A stretch of DNA of 64,000 nt from Clostridia bacterium (GCA_009929525.1 SAAH01000006.1:1-64000), one strand, 5' to 3'. Shown: positions 46,757 through 56,384, numbered from the stretch's first letter. Notes: generated from the sequence alone by a model not told the origin. Translations and numbers: made by a program.

Positions 46757-47658
46757 TGAATACAAAGGTAAATCTTGCTGGCGTAGAACTGAAGAATCCA
46801 GTCATGACAGCCTCCGGAACTTTTGGAAGCGGGGCAGAATATAGTGAATTCGTTGATCTTAGTGAACTTGGTGCGGTAGTGACCAAAGGTGTGGCAAATG
46901 TGCCTTGGCCTGGCAATCCAACTCCGAGGATCGCAGAAACCTATGGTGGGATGATCAATGCCATTGGTCTTCAGAATCCTGGAATCGATGTGTTTTGCAA
47001 GCGTGATATTCCATTTTTGAAAAAGTATGATACAAAGATCATTGTAAATGTATGTGGAAAGTCAACACAGGACTACTGTGAGGTTGTGGAAAGACTGGCG
47101 GATGAGGATGTTGATCTTCTGGAAATCAATATTTCCTGCCCAAATGTAAAAGAGGGCGGAATCGCTTTCGGACAGGATGCAAAAGCGGTGGAAGCGATCA
47201 CAAAAGAAGTGAAGAAAAGAGCAAAGCAGCCGATCATCATGAAACTCAGCCCGAATGTGACTGATATTACACAGATGGCTCGCGCAGCAGAAGCTGGCGG
47301 TGCAGATGTTCTTTCCCTGATCAATACTCTTACTGGAATGAAGATTGATATTAACAAAAGAACATTTGCAGTGGCAAATAAAACCGGAGGCATGTCCGGC
47401 CCGGCAGTGAAGCCGGTAGCCGTTCGCATGGTATATCAGGTGGCAAATGCAGTGAAGATTCCGATCATAGGAATGGGTGGGATCTCCAATGCCGAGGATG
47501 CCATAGAATTTATCCTGGCAGGAGCAACGGCAGTGTCGATCGGAACAGCAAACTTTTTCAATCCTTATGCGACAGCAGAAACAGTAAAAGGAATTGAAGC
47601 ATATATGAGAAAATACCAGATCGAGGATATCAATACTTTGATCGGTGCGGTCAAATAA
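46756..47658 (+). CDS. pyrD: dihydroorotate dehydrogenase, catalytic subunit (class 1B)
   Basis: 300 aa. FMN barrel with the active-site Cys of class 1 enzymes in NISCPN (~125-130), NTLTGMKID (~192) and the C-terminal FMN phosphate loop GGISNAEDA (~240). It oxidises dihydroorotate to orotate and passes electrons to PyrK. The GGAGGTGG site lies within the end of pyrK. Confidence 0.96.
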   Translation: MNTKVNLAGVELKNPVMTASGTFGSGAEYSEFVDLSELGAVVTKGVANVPWPGNPTPRIAETYGGMINAIGLQNPGIDVFCKRDIPFLKKYDTKIIVNVCGKSTQDYCEVVERLADEDVDLLEINISCPNVKEGGIAFGQDAKAVEAITKEVKKRAKQPIIMKLSPNVTDITQMARAAEAGGADVLSLINTLTGMKIDINKRTFAVANKTGGMSGPAVKPVAVRMVYQVANAVKIPIIGMGGISNAEDAIEFILAGATAVSIGTANFFNPYATAETVKGIEAYMRKYQIEDINTLIGAVK

Positions 47659-47675
47659 TAGGAGGCATAAGATAA

Positions 47676-48350
47676 ATGGAAAATTATAAACAGGAATTTA
47701 TTGATTTCATGGTGGAAAGTCAGGTTTTGAAGTTTGGTGAATTTACTTTGAAAAGTGGAAGAAAATCTCCGTTTTTCATGAATGCGGGAGCGTATGTTAC
47801 AGGAACACAGCTTCGCCGTCTGGGTGAATACTATGCAAAGGCGATCCATGATAATTATGGTCTTGATTTTGATGTGCTTTTTGGACCTGCATATAAAGGT
47901 ATTCCGCTCAGCGTAGCAACTACGATGGCAATCAGTGAACTTTATGGAAAAGACATCAGATATTGTTCAAACAGAAAAGAAGTAAAAGATCACGGCGATA
48001 CAGGAATCCTGCTGGGAAGTAAGCTGAAAGATGGAGATCGTGTGGTCATCATCGAAGATGTAACCACTTCCGGCAAATCAATTGAGGAGACATTCCCGAT
48101 TTTGAAAGAGCAGGCAGATGTGGAGATCAAAGGACTGATGGTTTCCTTAAACCGTATGGAGAGAGGAAAAGGCGACAAGAGTGCTCTTGAGGAAATCCAG
48201 GAAAAATACGGTTTTCCTGCAAATGCGATTGTTACTATGGAAGAAGTCGTTGAAAAGTTGTATAATCAGGAATGTAATGGACAGATTGTGATAGATGATA
48301 AAATTAAAGCTGCTATAGATGCATACTATGAGCAGTATGGTGCAAAATAA
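47676..48350 (+). CDS. pyrE: orotate phosphoribosyltransferase
   Basis: 224 aa. PRPP-binding motif VVIIEDVTTSGKS (~125-137). It joins orotate with PRPP to form OMP, the substrate of PyrF. AGGAGG precedes the ATG. Last recognisable pyr gene here; pyrB/pyrI and carbamoyl phosphate synthase are not in the window. Confidence 0.96.
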   Translation: MENYKQEFIDFMVESQVLKFGEFTLKSGRKSPFFMNAGAYVTGTQLRRLGEYYAKAIHDNYGLDFDVLFGPAYKGIPLSVATTMAISELYGKDIRYCSNRKEVKDHGDTGILLGSKLKDGDRVVIIEDVTTSGKSIEETFPILKEQADVEIKGLMVSLNRMERGKGDKSALEEIQEKYGFPANAIVTMEEVVEKLYNQECNGQIVIDDKIKAAIDAYYEQYGAK

Positions 48351-48371
48351 GCACGCAAAGGAGTTGTTATT

Positions 48372-48527
48372 ATGAATAACGAAAAAATTTATCGTACGAT
48401 GTCTCGTGGAGGAGCCGGAAGTCTGGCTCTGGGTATCATTGTTTTAGTGACTGGCGTGGTTTCAGGAATCCTAATGATCATCAATGGTGCAAAATTATTA
48501 AGACAGAAGCGTCAGATTACATTTTAG
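48372..48527 (+). CDS. small single-pass membrane protein
   Basis: 51 aa, beginning MNNEKIYRTMSRGG, with one hydrophobic segment (~17-38) and a basic tail (KLLRQKRQ). AAAGGAG is 8 nt before the ATG. It sits 21 bp after pyrE and is probably on the same transcript. I do not recognise a family; function unknown. Confidence 0.7.
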   Translation: MNNEKIYRTMSRGGAGSLALGIIVLVTGVVSGILMIINGAKLLRQKRQITF

Positions 48528-48574
48528 CTGGAATTTTATGATTTTTGGTGTGATTGCTGAAAAGTCAGGCAAAA

Positions 48575-48615
48575 AGAAAGAATGGGAGGGAGTTGCAGCA
48601 TAAGTCTTAGCGATG
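48575..48615 (+). other. stem-loop between the small membrane protein and vanZ-like gene
   Basis: GGGAGTTGC/GCAGCTCCC stem enclosing AGTCT/AGACT. No T-run follows; it may be a processing or attenuation site. Confidence 0.4.
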
Positions 48616-48654
48616 AGACTGTGTGGCAGCTCCCTGCATATATGAGGAACTGTT

Positions 48655-49128
48655 TTGAAGAATGAAACAAAAAAAAGAATCCGCTTTGTCAGCTGGATTC
48701 TATTTGCGTTATATATCCTGCTCCTGACTTATTTTTTGTTTTTGTCAGAGGGATATGGAAGAAAAAGTTTTGCAGCGAGAGAATACCAATATAATTTGAT
48801 ACCGTTTCAGGAGATAAGAAGATTTTGGATGTACAGAGAGCAAGTTGGATACTTTGCTTCGTTTTTGAATCTGGCTGGAAATGTGATTGGATTTTTACCA
48901 TTTGGATTCTTTCTCCCGATCCTGGGATATCGTTTTAGGAATGGCGGGCTGATATGTCTTTTGGGACTGACTTTGAGCCTTGTGGTTGAGACGATACAGT
49001 TGGTTTTTAAAGTGGGATGTTTTGACGTGGATGATCTGATACTGAACACTTTAGGGGCGATCCTGGGGTATCTTTTATTTGTTATATGCAACGGTGTGAG
49101 GAGATTGATATATGAGAAAAAGGTTTAG
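48655..49128 (+). CDS. VanZ family membrane protein
   Basis: 157 aa with four membrane segments and the conserved pattern NLIPFQEI near residue 45 and CFDVDDLILNTLGAILGY near 130. VanZ confers low-level teicoplanin resistance in enterococci, but most homologues have no proven role. The start is TTG at 48655, with GAGGA 7 nt upstream; no other in-frame start fits. It overlaps the next gene by 17 nt. Confidence 0.88.
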   Translation: MKNETKKRIRFVSWILFALYILLLTYFLFLSEGYGRKSFAAREYQYNLIPFQEIRRFWMYREQVGYFASFLNLAGNVIGFLPFGFFLPILGYRFRNGGLICLLGLTLSLVVETIQLVFKVGCFDVDDLILNTLGAILGYLLFVICNGVRRLIYEKKV

Positions 49129-49426
49129 ATATTCATTTACAAAGAAGGAAGAGACAGAGGGCGGGTTTGCATCTGTTATATTTGCAGGGCTGGCACTCTT
49201 TGTATTTATAATTGCGGCGGTACTTTCCTTTGTCTGGGAAGGTAAGGCGGGCAGCTGGATCGGAAGCCTTGGGATCATGGCGATTTTGTTTTCGGTATGT
49301 GGTTTTTGTATCGGGATCAGAAGCTTTCAGGAGAGAGATAAAAATTATCGGTTCAGTGTTCTGGGAGCCATGGCAAATGGAGTGATCTTCGTGGGATGGC
49401 TGGCATTATTTTTGATCGGAGTATAA
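49112..49426 (+). CDS. DUF6142-like small membrane protein
   Basis: 104 aa with three membrane segments and a basic N-terminus (RKRFRYSFTKKEETEGG). The pattern resembles the DUF6142 family of Lachnospiraceae, whose function is unknown. Start in the end of the VanZ gene, preceded by GAGGAG. Confidence 0.75.
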   Translation: MRKRFRYSFTKKEETEGGFASVIFAGLALFVFIIAAVLSFVWEGKAGSWIGSLGIMAILFSVCGFCIGIRSFQERDKNYRFSVLGAMANGVIFVGWLALFLIGV

Positions 49427-49428
49427 AG

Positions 49429-50019
49429 ATGAATGAACGACTGAGAAAACAGAGAGATTTTATGCTTGAAGTGGATAAGATGAAGCAAATCTACCGCCAG
49501 ACACATATACGCGGAGGAAGCCGTCAGGAAAATGATGCAGAACATTCGTGGCACCTGGCGCTTATGGCATTTCTTCTGACTGAACATGCGAATGAGGAAG
49601 TGGATGTGCTGCAGGTGATGAAGATGGTATTGATCCACGACCTTGTGGAGATAGATGCGGGAGATACGTATGCCTATGATGAGGCGGGAAATGCCACAAA
49701 ACGGGAGCGGGAAGAGAAGGCGGCAGACAGGATCTTTGGTATCCTTCCAAAAGATCAGGAGGAAGAACTGAGAAATCTTTGGGAAGAGTTTGAAGCCTAT
49801 GAGACCGCAGAATCCAAGTTTGCTCATATGCTGGATAATTTCCAGCCATTTTCTTTGAATAATGACAATGGCGGTGTTGACTGGAGGCGTCATCAGGTAC
49901 ATAAAAACCAGATACTTGGCAGGAATAAAAAAACCTGTGAGGGCAGTAAAGAAATCTGGGAATATATGGAAACTGTGATTGAAGACAATATTAAAAAAGG
50001 CAATATTATAGAAGATTGA
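49429..50019 (+). CDS. HD-domain hydrolase (YfbR-like)
   Basis: 196 aa. Metal ligands of the HD fold: NDAEHSWH (~26-33) and LIHDLVEID (~63-71). Similar HD proteins are 5'-deoxynucleotidases acting on dNMPs, which would fit a pyrimidine-rich neighbourhood, but the substrate is not established. The start at 49429 (MNERLRKQRDFM) has CGGAG upstream and begins 2 bp after the previous stop. Confidence 0.88.
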   Translation: MNERLRKQRDFMLEVDKMKQIYRQTHIRGGSRQENDAEHSWHLALMAFLLTEHANEEVDVLQVMKMVLIHDLVEIDAGDTYAYDEAGNATKREREEKAADRIFGILPKDQEEELRNLWEEFEAYETAESKFAHMLDNFQPFSLNNDNGGVDWRRHQVHKNQILGRNKKTCEGSKEIWEYMETVIEDNIKKGNIIED

Positions 50020-50032
50020 TGAGGATATTCTT

Positions 50033-52078
50033 GTGGAAGATATAATGAGAGAAAGATATGAACTGGCAGTAGATAGGATACGGGAAATCAGGCAGGAAAA
50101 GAATGCTCCGGCGAATTTTCAAGGGTATTTTTTTAGGATGGCAGAATTCTTAGAACAGATGATAGAACTGAAAGACGAGGTGGAACATGGGGTCGGGGAA
50201 GATGTTTCACTTGATGTTTTGCGTGCCAAGAATAAAGCTTTATATCAGGATATTCTTCCAGGCAATTATGAGATATCCTATGCAAACCCGGAATACGCAT
50301 GCAAGATGCTGGGGAGAGGGTATGGACAGCTTCTAAGCTTTTTATACACAGAACTTCGTGGAATGATTATTTTTTCGTATGAAAAAAGGGAATGGGATTT
50401 TCTTGTATGTATGGAACTTTTTTTGCAGGTCTATAGTGAATTTGAAGATGGACAGGCGCCGGAGCCGGAGACCATACGTCAGGTGCTTTACTGGTATGTG
50501 AATGATTACTGCCAGGAGATGGTGGAATACCGGATCCAAAGCAGCGTAGATGATACACTGGACTTTGCAGCAAGAAGGATAATGGAAGCGGATCTCGATG
50601 ATCTTCGTTATCTCTATCAGTTTGGCGAATACGTGACAGAGGCAGAAGAAAAAACAGCCCGGTTTCTTAACACCTTGCCCAAAGAGGAAGTTCGTGCTAT
50701 GGCAAGGACTTATACGGAAGGGTATCGTATAGGGTTTATTAATACGGGCAAGGATATTACGAAAAAAAGAACGGTCAATATCCGCTATTGTCTGGGATTT
50801 GAGCGGATGATAAAGGAAGCAATCCTGCAGTTTAGAGAGATGAAACTCGAGCCGGTGATCTATCGTGCGGCGGTTCATACGGTAAATAAAAGGCAGCAGT
50901 TTAGGATCGGATATTATGGTGCGATCCCGAATCCTCAATATGATTATGATCATAGAAATGATGCAGCAATATATCTGGACGATGATTTTGTCGGCAGAAA
51001 ATTGCGTGCGATGCAGCGTGGATATGAAAAATACAAAAAACAGGCGGGAGAGCATGGCGGACCTGCAGTAGTGGAAATCTTTGGGGAACTGCCATTTGTA
51101 CCAAAATCCTCGGAGATGACATGTTCGCTCAACGAAAAGCAGCAAAAACTGCAGGTGAGCATGAACAATGAAGCGGGACAGATCACGAATCGGTATATAA
51201 AAGGCGAGGAGAGAAGTTTTACGATCATCGCCTATCCGGTGCCTTCGATCGGTGATCATTTCGAGGAGATCTTTAGAGAAACGGTGAAAATCAATACACT
51301 GGATTATAATCTTTATGCATCGATCCAGCAAAAGCTGATCGATGCACTGGATCAGGGTAAAAGTGTTCACATCATGGGACGAAATGGCAATAAAACAGAC
51401 CTCCGAGTGATGCTCCATGACCTTAGGGATCGGGATAAAGAGACTAATTTTGAAAACTGCGTAGCTGATGTCAATATTCCGGTGGGAGAAGTATTTACCT
51501 CACCTGTCCTGCAGGGAACGAACGGGATCCTGCATGTGAAAAAGGTTTATCTGGAGGAACTGCAGTATCGGGAACTGGAGTTGGAGTTTGTGGATGGAAA
51601 AGTAGCTCGCTATGACTGCAGCAACTTTGATGATCCGAAAAAGAATGCAGAATATATAAGAGAAAATATCCTCCATAATCACAAAACCCTCCCGATGGGT
51701 GAGTTCGCTATAGGAACCAACACGACGGCATATCAGATGGCTGTTGATCATCAGATCCAGGATAAGCTGCCTATATTGATCGCAGAGAAAACAGGTCCTC
51801 ATTTTGCAGTGGGTGATACCTGTTATAGCTGGGCGGAGGATACAAAAGTATATAATCCGGATGGCAAAGAAATCATCGCCAGAGACAATGAGATATCCAT
51901 ACGAAGAAAAGACGATCCGGGGGCTGCATACTTTGGGTGTCATACGGATATTACGATCCCTTATGATGAACTGGGAAGGATCGTGGTGGAATGTGAGGAC
52001 GGCAGTGGGATCGAGCTGATCCGAGACGGAAGATTTGTGCTGGATGGGACATCAATCCTCAATGAAGCGTTAAAGTGA
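50033..52078 (+). CDS. M29-family aminopeptidase with large N-terminal extension
   Basis: 681 aa. The C-terminal ~300 residues hold M29 (AmpS/AmpT) metal-site motifs: GEVF (~486), GEFAIGTN (~556), TGPHFAVGD (~588), CYSW and CHTDITIPY (~636). M29 enzymes are two-metal aminopeptidases of about 410 aa. Here ~230 residues of helical sequence precede the region matching them, so this is an enlarged subfamily whose N-terminus I do not recognise. The likely role is cytoplasmic peptide trimming. GTG start at 50033 with TGAGGA upstream; ATG at 50045 is an alternative. Last gene of the run from VanZ. Confidence 0.85.
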   Translation: MEDIMRERYELAVDRIREIRQEKNAPANFQGYFFRMAEFLEQMIELKDEVEHGVGEDVSLDVLRAKNKALYQDILPGNYEISYANPEYACKMLGRGYGQLLSFLYTELRGMIIFSYEKREWDFLVCMELFLQVYSEFEDGQAPEPETIRQVLYWYVNDYCQEMVEYRIQSSVDDTLDFAARRIMEADLDDLRYLYQFGEYVTEAEEKTARFLNTLPKEEVRAMARTYTEGYRIGFINTGKDITKKRTVNIRYCLGFERMIKEAILQFREMKLEPVIYRAAVHTVNKRQQFRIGYYGAIPNPQYDYDHRNDAAIYLDDDFVGRKLRAMQRGYEKYKKQAGEHGGPAVVEIFGELPFVPKSSEMTCSLNEKQQKLQVSMNNEAGQITNRYIKGEERSFTIIAYPVPSIGDHFEEIFRETVKINTLDYNLYASIQQKLIDALDQGKSVHIMGRNGNKTDLRVMLHDLRDRDKETNFENCVADVNIPVGEVFTSPVLQGTNGILHVKKVYLEELQYRELELEFVDGKVARYDCSNFDDPKKNAEYIRENILHNHKTLPMGEFAIGTNTTAYQMAVDHQIQDKLPILIAEKTGPHFAVGDTCYSWAEDTKVYNPDGKEIIARDNEISIRRKDDPGAAYFGCHTDITIPYDELGRIVVECEDGSGIELIRDGRFVLDGTSILNEALK

Positions 52079-52132
52079 GATGCAAATCTTTAGATAAATA
52101 AATGAAAATAAAGGTTAGTTTATAAACAAAAC

Positions 52133-52202
52133 GCCGATCGTCCGGCAAAAACAGAGAGATCCATCGATTCAGATGTTTTCCTGGTTTTGTCGGATGATCG
52201 GC
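52133..52202. terminator. terminator-like hairpin between M29 peptidase and the minus-strand oxidoreductase
   Basis: 18-bp stem GCCGATCGTCCGGCAAAA/TTTTGTCGGATGATCGGC (52133-52150, 52185-52202), two G-T pairs, 34-nt loop; ATGCAAAT/ATTTGCAT flanks extend the symmetry. It may act in both directions. Confidence 0.6.
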
Positions 52203-52294
52203 ATTTGCATTTGTCAGCATTGTGATCATAGTATATCTTTAATTTGAATATGCTTTGGTGTACTTACTGCAATCCATAGAGGCCTTGCCTTCTT

Positions 52295-53353
52295 TCAAGA
52301 TAAAGCTTTATTTACATCTGTATATTTTACATCTTCAAAAGGAAGTACTACCCGTTCTCTTTTCAGGCTGGAAAGATAAATTCCCTTGATCATCTCCAGA
52401 GTTTTTCTTCCTTCGAGTCCATCTACAAGGATCGGAGAATCTGTCTTGATAGAATGATAGAAGTCACGAAGCTGGATATGATGACTGCTTCCCCAGTAGT
52501 CAGGACCGACATTCGTGGTTTCGTAAGTGTTTCGTATCTCGGCATAGGTTCCGTCCAGTTCGTAATATCCCATATCCTGGATCAAACCGCAGCGGCCTTT
52601 TTCGCCCATAAGCTCGATCGTGATCGGAGAGTCGGCACCATATATATTGCAGGCGTAGAGATTGTACAAACAACCATTTTTAAACATTATGGCGGCATTG
52701 GCACTGTCCTCTACCTTCACAAAGTTGTGAACGTAATTATGGACACTTCCGTCAATCCATTCTACATCACTGTCAAGCATATAACGGACGCGGTCGATAC
52801 TGTGGATGGCCTGATCGATAAGGACTCCGCCGCCTTCTTTGTCCCAGGTGCCTTTCCAGTCGCTGCCGTCATAGTAGTTGAGGGGACGATTCCAGGTGAG
52901 ATAGGAGCGGGCGGTGTGGATCTTGCCAAAGTCGCCTCGTGCGATCATTTCTTTTAACTTTTCAACACTCTTCGTATATCGTGTCTGGAAGATGACACCA
53001 AGTTTAACACCGGTTTCTTTCTGGACTTTGATCATCTCGTCAGCATCCTGCAGGGAGATGGCAATTGGCTTTTCGGTAAGAACATTGATACCTGCCTTCA
53101 TAGCCTTGATGGCCATGACCGGATGAAGATAATGAGGAAGGCAAAGATGGACCACATCGATATCTTTGTCAAGAATCTCATCAAAATCAGCAGTGTAGGA
53201 GCATCCAAACTTCCCGGCAAATGCTTTTGCCTTCGTGATATCCTTGTCCACGGCATAAACCAGTTCTACATCATCGCTTAATCTGTTAAATGCATCTTCA
53301 TAGCATACAGATATTCTTCCACAGCCGACAATGGCTGCTTTTAATCTACTCAT
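52295..53353 (-). CDS. Gfo/Idh/MocA-family oxidoreductase
   Basis: 352 aa. Rossmann motif VGCGRIS (~8-14), catalytic Lys in TEKPIA (~98-103) and a GFO_IDH_MocA C-terminal domain. These enzymes use NAD(P) to oxidise or reduce sugar and inositol derivatives. The start at 53353 (MSRLKAAIVGCG) has GGAGG 7 nt upstream; an in-frame ATG at 53434 lies inside the previous gene. It is 25 bp downstream of a ROK regulator gene and probably co-transcribed with it. Confidence 0.92.
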   Translation of the reverse strand: MSRLKAAIVGCGRISVCYEDAFNRLSDDVELVYAVDKDITKAKAFAGKFGCSYTADFDEILDKDIDVVHLCLPHYLHPVMAIKAMKAGINVLTEKPIAISLQDADEMIKVQKETGVKLGVIFQTRYTKSVEKLKEMIARGDFGKIHTARSYLTWNRPLNYYDGSDWKGTWDKEGGGVLIDQAIHSIDRVRYMLDSDVEWIDGSVHNYVHNFVKVEDSANAAIMFKNGCLYNLYACNIYGADSPITIELMGEKGRCGLIQDMGYYELDGTYAEIRNTYETTNVGPDYWGSSHHIQLRDFYHSIKTDSPILVDGLEGRKTLEMIKGIYLSSLKRERVVLPFEDVKYTDVNKALS

Positions 53354-53378
53354 AATTATCCTCCAGTCAGCAGGAAAA

Positions 53379-54587
53379 TCACCCGATAAAAAATGAATGG
53401 GCAGGATCCTGCGTAAAATCATAATGAATGTCAAAGAAATATTTCATAGCACCTACAAAGTAGGCAGTTGAATCAAGAAAACTATATCGGATGCGCAGAG
53501 AATCCAGCATCCGGTGAAATCCTGTCTGTTTCAGATTATTTAATACATCGTCGAGAAAAATAGGACCGAGATCTTTTCCTTTTCCTCCGATGATGATCAG
53601 CTTCGGATGAACCAGGCAGACCAGATTACTCAGGGCATAAGAAAAATCTCTGGCGATATCACTAAGTACCTTCTGGGCAGAAGGATCTCCATAGAGAGCA
53701 GCGGTGCCTAAGTCAGCATAAGTAACCTTTTCATTTTGACAAAGTGCTGAACGGCATCCGGCTTCTATCAGGCGTTCTTTGATGGTATCTTCGCTGATCA
53801 TGATCTCCAGACAGCCTTTGTTGCCGCAGGAACACTGTTTGCCATTTGGGTCAATAGAATAATGGCCAAACTGTGTGTAGGATGCGGTGGCTTTTCCGAG
53901 AAGCTGATCCCTGATAAAAAGTGCAGCACCAATACCATGCTGAAAATTGATGTAGGCAAAATCACGCTGGGGTATCCTGGTATATACTTTTTCAGCATAA
54001 GCCGCACAGGCTGTATCGTTGAAGATGGCCAGCGGAAAGTCATGAAAAGCGGACTGTAGCCGACTGAAAAAGTCATTTTCATCGCTGGAACCCAATTGCA
54101 GGGTCGTGGTAAATATTTCTTTTTTGTCCAGATCGATCATGGCAGGTACGACGATACAAACGCCAAGGATCTGTTCGGCATGAAGCTCCGAATCCAGGAT
54201 CTTGTCAAAAAGAGTCCGGGATGAGGTGATGAAAGAATCACCTGCTGAAAAAGGAGCGCTTATTTCTTTGACGATAACGCCGCAGATGTCTACCAGTTTT
54301 GCTAAAATGACTTTCTTACTCCAACTGATGACGACAGCATAATATTGTCCATGAAAAAGCTGCAGGCCATTCGGTTTTCTTCCCACGGTAGCACAGTCAT
54401 CCAAGATTCCTGTATCCTGGATAAAATTGCGTGCGATCAGTTCATCTACCAACGTTGAAACTGTTGTTTTGCTGAGTCCGGAGAGCTTCGCCAGCTGTGC
54501 ACGGGAAACGCCCGGTTCATGTTGGATAAAGTGATAAAGAGTTTTTAAATTATTATTTTTGATAACTTGTTGATTTACCAATTTCAT
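53379..54587 (-). CDS. ROK-family transcriptional regulator 1
   Basis: 402 aa. N-terminal winged helix (MKLVNQQVIKNNN; VSRAQLAKLSGLSKTTVSTLVDELI) followed by a ROK sugar-sensing domain with zinc motif CSCGNKGC (~270) and a divergent phosphoryl-binding segment, as in NagC/XylR-type regulators. It probably senses a sugar and controls the neighbouring ABC locus. Start chosen at 54587 because the homologous start of the paralogue aligns here; an ATG at 54602 would add five residues. Same C-terminal FFIG as its paralogue. Confidence 0.9.
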   Translation of the reverse strand: MKLVNQQVIKNNNLKTLYHFIQHEPGVSRAQLAKLSGLSKTTVSTLVDELIARNFIQDTGILDDCATVGRKPNGLQLFHGQYYAVVISWSKKVILAKLVDICGVIVKEISAPFSAGDSFITSSRTLFDKILDSELHAEQILGVCIVVPAMIDLDKKEIFTTTLQLGSSDENDFFSRLQSAFHDFPLAIFNDTACAAYAEKVYTRIPQRDFAYINFQHGIGAALFIRDQLLGKATASYTQFGHYSIDPNGKQCSCGNKGCLEIMISEDTIKERLIEAGCRSALCQNEKVTYADLGTAALYGDPSAQKVLSDIARDFSYALSNLVCLVHPKLIIIGGKGKDLGPIFLDDVLNNLKQTGFHRMLDSLRIRYSFLDSTAYFVGAMKYFFDIHYDFTQDPAHSFFIG

Positions 54588-54701
54588 ACGCTTGATTTCC
54601 ATTTCTTAATAGGTATTTGACAGTCGTTTGTTATACATGGGACTATCTTTTTTATATCACTCCTTTCAAGATAACACAAAGAGAATGAAGAAGCAATCAT
54701 G

Positions 54702-55907
54702 CTAACCGATAAAAAATGAAGAAGAATCTTCAGAGGTAAAGCAGTAGTGGATATCGAAAAAATACTTCATGGCTCCGTTGAGAAAAGAATCGCTTTGCAA
54801 AGTGGAGTAGCGGATAGTTACTGCATCTACCATTTTGCGAAAACCTACTTTCTTAAGGTCTTCGCGTACTTCCTCTAAAAAGATTTCTCCCAGAGCAGGT
54901 ATCTTCCCGCCCAGTATGATAAGGGAAGGATTCACCACACAGATCAGATTTCCCAGTGCCTGTGCCAGTTCCCAGGCCATCTGCCGCATCATGGAAAGGG
55001 CAGTAGGATCTCGAAAAGTAGCTGCTTTGCAAAGGTCAGCAAAGGTGACGGTATCCTGATTGGAAAGGGATGGAATAGTGCCAAACTCGGGAATGCGGTT
55101 TTTGAGCCGTTTTTCTGCAATGAGGGTTTCCAGACAGCCATGGTTGCCGCAGACGCAGAGTGGTCCGTTAGAATCAACGGAATAATGTCCAAACTGAGTA
55201 AATGAACCGCTGGCCTTGCCAAGCATCTTTCCTTCTATAAATAGTGTTGCACCAATCCCGCGGCTGAAGTTCAGAAAAGCAAAGTTCTTTTCTGTAATCC
55301 CTGCATAAACCTTTTCCGCATAAGCATAGCAGGCCGTGTCCTCCAAAAAGGCGACAGGATATTCAGGAAAAGCATTCTGAAGTGCATCGATCAGATTTTC
55401 TTTTCCCATGGAGGGCAGACTTAGTGTTGTAGAATATACTTCGTTGTGGAGTGCGTCGATCATCGCAGAGACAACCACGCAGACGCCAAGGATCCTGTTT
55501 GAATTGCACTGCTTTAGGACAGAATCATACAGGCTGGATGCGGAACAGGATATATAAGTGTCGCCGGCCCCCAATTGACGTTCTTCTTCGTAGATAGAAG
55601 TACCTGCTATATCGATCAGATAAGTGTATACTGTATTTTCTACCCAGTTGAGCACTACAGTATAGTAACTGTTCATACGAACCTGAAGACAGTTGGGTTT
55701 GCGTCCGATGGAATCAGATTCGCCGGTACCACTGTCGAGAATAAATTCCCGCTCGATCAATTCGTCAACCAGAGTAGAAACGGTTGTCTTACTCAGGTGG
55801 GTCAGCTTTGCGAGATTTGTTCTGGAAATTCCGGGATTGGAATAGATGGAAGCGTATAGATGCTTCATATTAGTGTTTTTGATCAACTGCTGATTCACCA
55901 GCTTCAA
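54702..55907 (-). CDS. ROK-family transcriptional regulator 2
   Basis: 401 aa, clearly paralogous to the next gene downstream (same KLVNQQ-IKN start, SKTTVSTLVDELI helix-turn-helix and CVCGNHGC zinc motif). AAGGTG lies 6 nt before the TTG at 55907; a GTG at 55943 would add 12 residues but has only a weak site. It is divergent from the oxidoreductase-ABC operon. A tandem duplication of the regulator is likely. Confidence 0.9.
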   Translation of the reverse strand: MKLVNQQLIKNTNMKHLYASIYSNPGISRTNLAKLTHLSKTTVSTLVDELIEREFILDSGTGESDSIGRKPNCLQVRMNSYYTVVLNWVENTVYTYLIDIAGTSIYEEERQLGAGDTYISCSASSLYDSVLKQCNSNRILGVCVVVSAMIDALHNEVYSTTLSLPSMGKENLIDALQNAFPEYPVAFLEDTACYAYAEKVYAGITEKNFAFLNFSRGIGATLFIEGKMLGKASGSFTQFGHYSVDSNGPLCVCGNHGCLETLIAEKRLKNRIPEFGTIPSLSNQDTVTFADLCKAATFRDPTALSMMRQMAWELAQALGNLICVVNPSLIILGGKIPALGEIFLEEVREDLKKVGFRKMVDAVTIRYSTLQSDSFLNGAMKYFFDIHYCFTSEDSSSFFIG

Positions 55908-55943
55908 GTTATCACCTTCATTCTCTTGGATTAGTAAAGCCAC

Positions 55944-56229
55944 CTTATTAAAAACATCCTATCATAAAAGAAGGGATTAAGCAATAACAGGTTTCCAAAA
56001 GCAATAAAATAAGAAAAATAACGCAAATGCACAAAATTAACAGACAATTACACGGATAATGCGGAAAAATAAAACGACACCGGAAGAAGAAAGTTGGAAA
56101 ATGTGACAAGATGAATAGTAAAACCGGCGGATTAACTAAAAAAGAATAAGAAATGCACAAAGAAATTTGTCTAAAAGAGAGAAAAGAAAGGAAAATGGGC
56201 GGTTGAAAGTGAAAATATATAAAATAATA
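55944..56229. other. A/T-rich divergent intergenic region
   Basis: About 290 bp between the two divergent transcription units. No gene is supported; it should contain the operators of the ROK regulators, but no clear palindrome was identified by eye. Confidence 0.5.
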
Positions 56230-56258
56230 TTGACAGAATGGTGATGCAATGATATTGT
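56230..56258 (+). promoter_or_regulatory. sigma-A promoter of the oxidoreductase-ABC operon
   Basis: TTGACA (56230-56235), 17-bp spacer, TATTGT (56253-56258), ~126 bp before the first start codon. Confidence 0.75.
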
Positions 56259-56384
56259 ATAGACATACTTAAAAGCTTCCAGGGGTAAGAAAAAGAGAAA
56301 AAACGGCTTAAGACGATACGAAAAATATTTTTTTTAGCATAATAGTAAAGCCACTGGACAAACAAAAAGGAAGAGGTGTGATTG

